Below, one piece after another: positions 61,201 through 64,000 of a stretch of DNA of 64,000 nucleotides. Position 1 is the first letter of the stretch; each line of letters opens with the position of its first letter. Under the pieces are notes generated by a model, which saw only the letters and a list, made by a program, of their open reading frames with translations, was not told the DNA's origin and did no database searches. Made by a program: the position numbers and the translations under genes. The DNA is from Deltaproteobacteria bacterium (lineage in GTDB: Bacteria > Myxococcota_A > UBA796 > SXON01), in NCBI GenBank assembly GCA_947486185.1, contig CANKTH010000012.1:1-64000 (forward strand). The letters run 5' to 3'.

Positions 61201-64000
61201 GGCAGGACCTCGCCAACCGTGCGATGCGTTTTGTCGGTGGCCCGGGAATGGGCGCGCCGGGCACAACGGCCGCAGCGGGTCCCGCACGGTCGGGTGCAGG
61301 CGGTGGTGCGCCTGGGGGCGCAATGGGTCGGCCGCTCCCGCTATCGGGTGCCGGTGCGTTGCCAACGGGCGCGCTCCGCCGGATCCCTGGCGTTGGACCT
61401 ACCATGGACGCGGCCGCCCGAGCGATGCCCGGTAGCCTCGGGCCGCGCGGAGGCCCCGCTCCGGGGGCGGCCACCGGCGGACGGCCGATGAGCGCACCCG
61501 TCGGCGCGAGCACAGGGGCCTCGGGCGCGGGACCTTCACGAGTTGGAAGCTCCCGTCCTGCGGGCGGTGGTGCGCCGCCGGCCGGGCCGGGCATGACCCG
61601 ACCTGGCGGTCCAGGCTCGGGTCCGGCTCCGGCGGGCACGCGTGGTGGACCTGGGGCCGGGCCGACCGGCGGCACCTCAGCTACGGCGAGAACGGCACGA
61701 CCCGCCTCGGGAATGCCCGCTCGGCCCGCTGGGCCCGGCGCGCCGACCCCCACCGCGGGGCGGATGGGCGCTACCCCTGGCAGCGGAGGCGGAACCGCGG
61801 CCGCGGCGAGCGGGCACAGCGCGGGCAGTCACGGCGCCGCGCGCGGGCACACCGCGCCGGCGGGCACCTCGGGCGGCCCGGCGGTGGCTCCGGTAGGCGC
61901 GACGAGCCGCGAGAGCGGGCCGGCTACACGGACCGCATCGGGACCGGACGCCACGACCGACGCGCGCGGTCAGCTCCCGACGGCCTCGGGTCCCCAGGCG
62001 GGTGGTCCCGCCGGCGCCGGTCCGGGCGGCAGCGGTCCGACGCCTGCCGGTCCGGGCGCGAGCGCGCCGGGCACCTCAGGTCCGGGCGTCAGCGGCCCAG
62101 GCGCGGCGGGTCCAGGCACCAGCGCACCCGCGAGAACCGGGCCAGGAAGTGGCGGAAGCGGCCCTTCGGGCGGCCAGGCTTCGAGCCAGGGCGGTGGGTC
62201 ACCGGGAACGGGCTCGGCGGCGGTCGGCGGTGGGGCGTCGGGCCTCCGCGCCCCGGACGGACTCGTCGACTACTACATGGAGACCCACTGGGATCGGAGC
62301 GAGTTCGACTCGAAGGTCTCCGAATATCAGCTCTCCAACGCTGATTTCAACTCCAACCTCGACTCCATCCTGCCCGCGCAGATGTCGCCGGGGGTACGTT
62401 CGGCCCTCAACCTCGGCCTGGGCGTCACCAGCGGCATCCTCGACGCGGCGCTGATCGGCGGCATCAAGGCGATCCCGGGCGCCGGCCTGATCATGCACCT
62501 CGCGATGGGGGTCAAGGACGTCTGGAGCACCATCAACACCTACGGCTCCGGGGAGGGCGGGCTCGACGATGGCTGGGGTATGGCGATCAACCTCGTACGA
62601 AACGCCGCCGACATCGTCGGCAGCGTCGTCGGGAACATCGCCGACCTCGGCAGCGTGGTGCAGGACATCGCGGCGATCACCGTGGTCGGCGCCCCGCTCG
62701 CCGCGATCGTGGCGTTCTGCGCCACCTACGGGCGCACCATCGCGGCGGTGTGTGACACCATCAAGTTCACCTGCTCCACGATCTCAGTGGTCCACAACGT
62801 GATGGCGGCCAACGAGGCCGAACGTCAGGGCGATTTCCGTCGGGCGGCGAAGTACCGGGATCTGGCCTCGGGCGACGCGATCAACGTCATCGTCGACGGC
62901 ATCGCAATGGTGTGCTCGATCGGATCGGCGATGACCGCCAACATCGCCCCCGGAGAGGTAGGCGAAGATCTGGCCGAAGCGGGCGGGAACGCTGCGAAGA
63001 CCACCTTCCGGGAGCTCGCGGGCAACAAGTTCCGGAGCGGGTTGACCGGCGTGGACCCGGACAGCAACGCCAGGACTGCCGGAGAGTGGATCAATCGCGG
63101 CAATAGCGTCACGGGCCTCGCGGGTCTGAGCCAGTCCTACAACAACCTGAAGTACCATGTGGGGCTGGGCGACGCGATGGCCTACGGGCCAGATGGCCTG
63201 TTTGGCGGCCACTATATCGAGCCGGGCGCCGTGCGAGGAGGTACGGGTCGTGCGGTTGGGGTCCTTCAATCGGCGCGTGAGCGGACCGTTGAGACCTTCT
63301 CCAACTCCTGGGGCGATCTCGAAGGGAAAGACCCCAAGTGGACACAGAAGATCATCAACGACATCCTGCAGCCGGGTGAAGGTTCGGCGCTCGACGCCTA
63401 CTCGCGCTTCTTATCGCCGACCGCGTGGATCGGCGCGTTGTTCTCGGGTTTCCGCGCGGGGGTCAACCTCGTGGACGACCTGTCGAGCGGCGCCGCCGGG
63501 AGCATTCTGCGGGCCACCGCGTCGGGTCTGGACGGGGTGATCAAGCCGGGCATCGAGACCTTGAACGCCTGGATCAAGGACGCCAAACCCGGCCTGGATC
63601 AGCTCCTCCTGAACATGGGCGAGTCGCTCACCCAGCAGCGGCTGAGCCTGCAACGCCTGCGCGACTCCGCGGCGACCGTCGACCAGTTCCTGGCGGGTAT
63701 CGCCGGGCTTGGCGAGCAGGGCGGTCAGATCGAGCAGATGGTCAACAGCGTAGCGAGCCGGGTGGAGGGCCTCCAGGTGTCCAAGGAGTCGCTCGGTATC
63801 CCCAGCTGGGTGCCGGAGTTCACGTACTCCTGGGCGCTCCGCAGCCTCAATTCGGTGGTGCGGAGCATTTCGGGCGGCGTGCGTCAGGCCGGCACGGCGG
63901 CGCTTCCGGCGGTCAACAACTTCATCCAGGAGAAAACCGCCTGGGCCCGGTCCCAGCTCGCGGACATCACCACCGCGATCGGCGAGGGAGGCGAGGTCGA
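55269..64000 (+). CDS. Giant protein with two DUF4157 (eCIS core) domains, 3' end beyond window
   Basis: At least 2,910 residues from the ATG at 55269 (GGAAG just upstream), open to the window edge. No signal peptide. In order: basic N-terminus; DUF4157 domain 1 at ~180-256 ([30 protein letters not shown], His248-His252); Gly-rich linker ~455-488; hydrophobic block ~615-697 ([20 protein letters not shown]); a long Lys/Asp-rich region ~700-1390; coiled coils ~1394-1504 and ~1558-1674 around [19 protein letters not shown] (~1528); DUF4157 domain 2 at ~1767-1841 ([27 protein letters not shown], His1834-His1838); a Gly/Pro/Ala low-complexity tract ~1898-2327; a second hydrophobic block ~2378-2564 ([20 protein letters not shown]); and a helical region. 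DUF4157 marks cargo or core proteins of extracellular contractile injection systems. Two copies in one chain and the size are exceptional. Confidence 0.88.
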   Translation, partial: MAKLSLQKRSEKKHAAKQLVLEEELRQNVRGPAPQAEPHAAFASDAHRIFGNRVVGAALAGEALEGPESMVHSVLALGAAGVHVGDSVFGVFSNSQLISAIAADSSLGSLDGSLGEGGFEGALGGGWESGGSSAYGAESGASGFDGVLAADRSPASTGAQRGQSGRSADRIVQQAMSGGGRGLPAEVRADLERRFGASFEDVRIHTDGTAKSAAAAVNARAFTVGSDIWFGAGEFNPSSGDGIELLAHELTHVLQNRAGDAGSGQTEVVDGVRVSSPSDRREREAEATGRRIASMPRFDLWNPSADSISLDAGMAEQVGAPEAGSGPESAGVDGRETAAAGAGQSDVSAGDTGSAGVSGGISRDKTDEKQETKLVKAPNGDSLTLYSDGKGGWYFISKEKGSQIACSEKGEPTPEAVEKLTAEARNKGEGKGAPPPSDSVEPGPQGVDTQETQGQGGPGGGGPGMGVGAGGGGGQGGPGGGGLSGPPKPYSELSSGPLAKYAEEKAWHETWKAGGGETGSLNTVGAGDKAGLIGEALLAGGAEGFVNGAQQMLIDAVLNKATKNIPYASGFIAIAQIAYDPKKWWEENVQGAIVDKAAGGWNKLTSGESDWIDRFEGVVNILESLNSIIGLASTVCMIVAAAGFILSFICPALIPFVALAAKWGLLLGQINTIVGLGINALKLIIVVARAVQIAVSDADPATQAARADKLKGMMTEWSTEFTKRQGAKLQSKLQTKRAKPGDPDTGGGTANKGQAGAQNASTKKTDWKTRASKLKESVKGITFKGTLKAAGSTLKKGASEVTGYGEAKKQIGTTFRGPDSTLKKTVGLTKAFKDNKHGSSQQWKAMKAVDGDISTKNTDARYKKHTDKRDAQIAAVHGPAAVNGTFSNTYKDVKKRATSPDFWDPKNKGERKRLIKELEKSGTKEGLRTAKELRDAEAMVKEFRTGKKQGDHDSDQVAVRLTKDRPDKSGGRTAAPAGLHNVANLTDTRGRSQAPDAMDAIGYKKTDVEKAQKKNEVYVAVLERTKNGQMQPADLDTMTAASKKNGNVIIGMKDGKPVRLKDVVGRTPKTIRRNIDRALNTPDADATPEIRRIKKALEQGFGANEQKTTDGLTLNEKGHTQSATSAAQRRAQRDQIEAESKSRQEALKKELDEKLAQAGNRRERAEAHTAYQKQLLAERKQSKQQITDHDASADRQHRGNRVGSNGRSENDRPVREYYIDRSKRGSNPLQRAKGKDEKGESVDVGQSSAKQLHEYDSIVGVSRLDWQKKTAADRVKGFLSGAKDKASDLGKSVKDGVSDTAAGFKPGNLRNNLSSESDLPANGYGHDGTGGYGGAGVGPAQKLLEGVTSDGAVGADGKPVLGKDGQQQRVAKTDRAMSGLSGGLFGKDAGGQDNNAKRNQEWVEKEKAELADKIKSFDEQHISASGNLPAPPSTQEGVLDSAAFTYTKLDQEIQGLRGQKTETEALKVDAQESSQMLENEKQVAATNKTSIATQKTDLGTKKGNQDKAATKIGEQGAKGGELSGTTGGIIGAVVGFVTGFMDLCGMIPSRLTNKGQRAAAGANSIKEGLNQAKEGGDTTKANADAQNTKVDGFKAATETANQSTTEAEGTLSGLEGQIATATAETEQGKGELNAASSDIDAKIQDLESKKAEQSARSQESGSAMNSWADTHFGLRTGQVQEGDKSVSDLEGRLKELEKRANAPGGDTGAAPGTEASEPASGAKDNPVGDFGPLPGSEPSGMVYADLKGPAPKETPKALPEGARSGGAPLPTAVRGKMEGAFGEDFSNVRVHTGAPAQQAAGSFNARALTMGTDIMMGSGQGAMSTPGGQELLAHELTHTLQQGAGQVRRKGLELAGSNSPEEREADRRAREVMSFLSSPTDRRADNQDRPDSGNNRESGGRDGEPGAIQGGTPRAMGPAGGRRQAGQGAPGGPMNPARGGNPRANAGDSPAPDPRQAARPEVTPRAPRGRAEPQNGAGQDLANRAMRFVGGPGMGAPGTTAAAGPARSGAGGGAPGGAMGRPLPLSGAGALPTGALRRIPGVGPTMDAAARAMPGSLGPRGGPAPGAATGGRPMSAPVGASTGASGAGPSRVGSSRPAGGGAPPAGPGMTRPGGPGSGPAPAGTRGGPGAGPTGGTSATARTARPASGMPARPAGPGAPTPTAGRMGATPGSGGGTAAAASGHSAGSHGAARGHTAPAGTSGGPAVAPVGATSRESGPATRTASGPDATTDARGQLPTASGPQAGGPAGAGPGGSGPTPAGPGASAPGTSGPGVSGPGAAGPGTSAPARTGPGSGGSGPSGGQASSQGGGSPGTGSAAVGGGASGLRAPDGLVDYYMETHWDRSEFDSKVSEYQLSNADFNSNLDSILPAQMSPGVRSALNLGLGVTSGILDAALIGGIKAIPGAGLIMHLAMGVKDVWSTINTYGSGEGGLDDGWGMAINLVRNAADIVGSVVGNIADLGSVVQDIAAITVVGAPLAAIVAFCATYGRTIAAVCDTIKFTCSTISVVHNVMAANEAERQGDFRRAAKYRDLASGDAINVIVDGIAMVCSIGSAMTANIAPGEVGEDLAEAGGNAAKTTFRELAGNKFRSGLTGVDPDSNARTAGEWINRGNSVTGLAGLSQSYNNLKYHVGLGDAMAYGPDGLFGGHYIEPGAVRGGTGRAVGVLQSARERTVETFSNSWGDLEGKDPKWTQKIINDILQPGEGSALDAYSRFLSPTAWIGALFSGFRAGVNLVDDLSSGAAGSILRATASGLDGVIKPGIETLNAWIKDAKPGLDQLLLNMGESLTQQRLSLQRLRDSAATVDQFLAGIAGLGEQGGQIEQMVNSVASRVEGLQVSKESLGIPSWVPEFTYSWALRSLNSVVRSISGGVRQAGTAALPAVNNFIQEKTAWARSQLADITTAIGEGGEV
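60960..62250 (+). repeat. Gly/Pro/Ala-rich low-complexity coding tract
   Basis: About 430 codons inside the giant gene encode irregular short units such as [20 protein letters not shown] and [19 protein letters not shown]. The codons are nearly all GGN, GCN and CCN, making this the most GC-rich stretch of the window. It looks like an extended flexible linker between the second DUF4157 domain and the second hydrophobic block. Confidence 0.75.

Noticed and set aside
60960-62250. Gly/Pro tract considered as a sign that the giant frame is not real here
   Set aside because: The frame stays open and reads from the second HELTH domain into a normal hydrophobic and helical region, so the tract is a linker rather than non-coding DNA.

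Overview
The window is very GC-rich (roughly two-thirds G+C by eye), gene-dense DNA from what looks like a large-genome Myxococcota-type bacterium. This placement is an inference from gene content: many short-signal lipoproteins with Asp/Thr-rich linkers, MopE-like DCDD...CDG metal-binding repeats with FG-GAP repeats, an MXAN_5187-like protein, an AgmX/PglI-like C-terminus, a CotH/lamin-tail protein and DUF4157 (eCIS core) proteins. No tRNA, rRNA, CRISPR array, intact mobile element or phage genes were seen.

Layout. 1-1.1 kb: the 5' part of a four-helix-bundle protein gene (minus) diverges from an AbiEii-type nucleotidyltransferase with a small overlapping partner, a candidate toxin-antitoxin pair. 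1.4-6.5 kb: a Rieske oxygenase pseudogene, two coupled DUF4349 genes, a MopE-repeat lipoprotein and a decayed IS4-family transposase. 6.6-16.9 kb: CotH-kinase lipoprotein, GT-C-like membrane protein, ribF-aroE (coupled), two coupled lipoproteins (the second DUF3604/PHP), an MXAN_5187-like protein and a sulfatase-fold lipoprotein lacking the catalytic Cys. 16.9-17.2 kb: an intergenic candidate small RNA with a strong plus-strand terminator. 17.2-26.6 kb: dienelactone hydrolase, RibD-C reductase, RlmM-like methyltransferase, a transglutaminase-like secreted protein, an MBL-fold lipoprotein, a TPR protein and an FG-GAP/MopE lipoprotein.

26.6-30 kb: four genes on the minus strand, each joined to the next by a 4-base ATGA overlap: an FtsH-like AAA protein without its M41 protease domain, an M50 site-2 protease, an ECF sigma factor and a DUF1109/NrsF-like membrane anti-sigma candidate. 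Together they look like a complete membrane stress-sensing circuit. 30-34 kb: a canonical sulfatase, a methyltransferase and a lipoprotein. 34-39.5 kb: an MFS carrier and a zinc/manganese-type uptake operon (small Cys/His protein, outer-membrane protein, substrate-binding protein, permease with a His-rich and repeat-like tail) with no ATPase gene. 39.6-50.7 kb: signal peptidase I, a Cys-rich protein, a pilin-like protein next to an FAD amine oxidase, an M4-protease remnant, an outer-membrane protein, a GH92 mannosidase coupled to a GT-C-like membrane protein, and a LolA-like protein.

50.8-64 kb: a large lipoprotein that looks like a catalytically dead M30-type peptidase, a coupled TPR/unknown pair, and divergently from it one open frame from 55269 through the right edge (at least 2,910 residues). 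It carries two DUF4157 domains, each with HELTH, each followed by a long Gly/Pro-rich or charged linker and a hydrophobic block. It is a giant eCIS-associated effector or structural candidate and the most unusual object here. Several proteins in the window keep an enzyme fold but appear to have lost catalytic residues or domains (FtsH-like, M30-like, transglutaminase-like, sulfatase-like).
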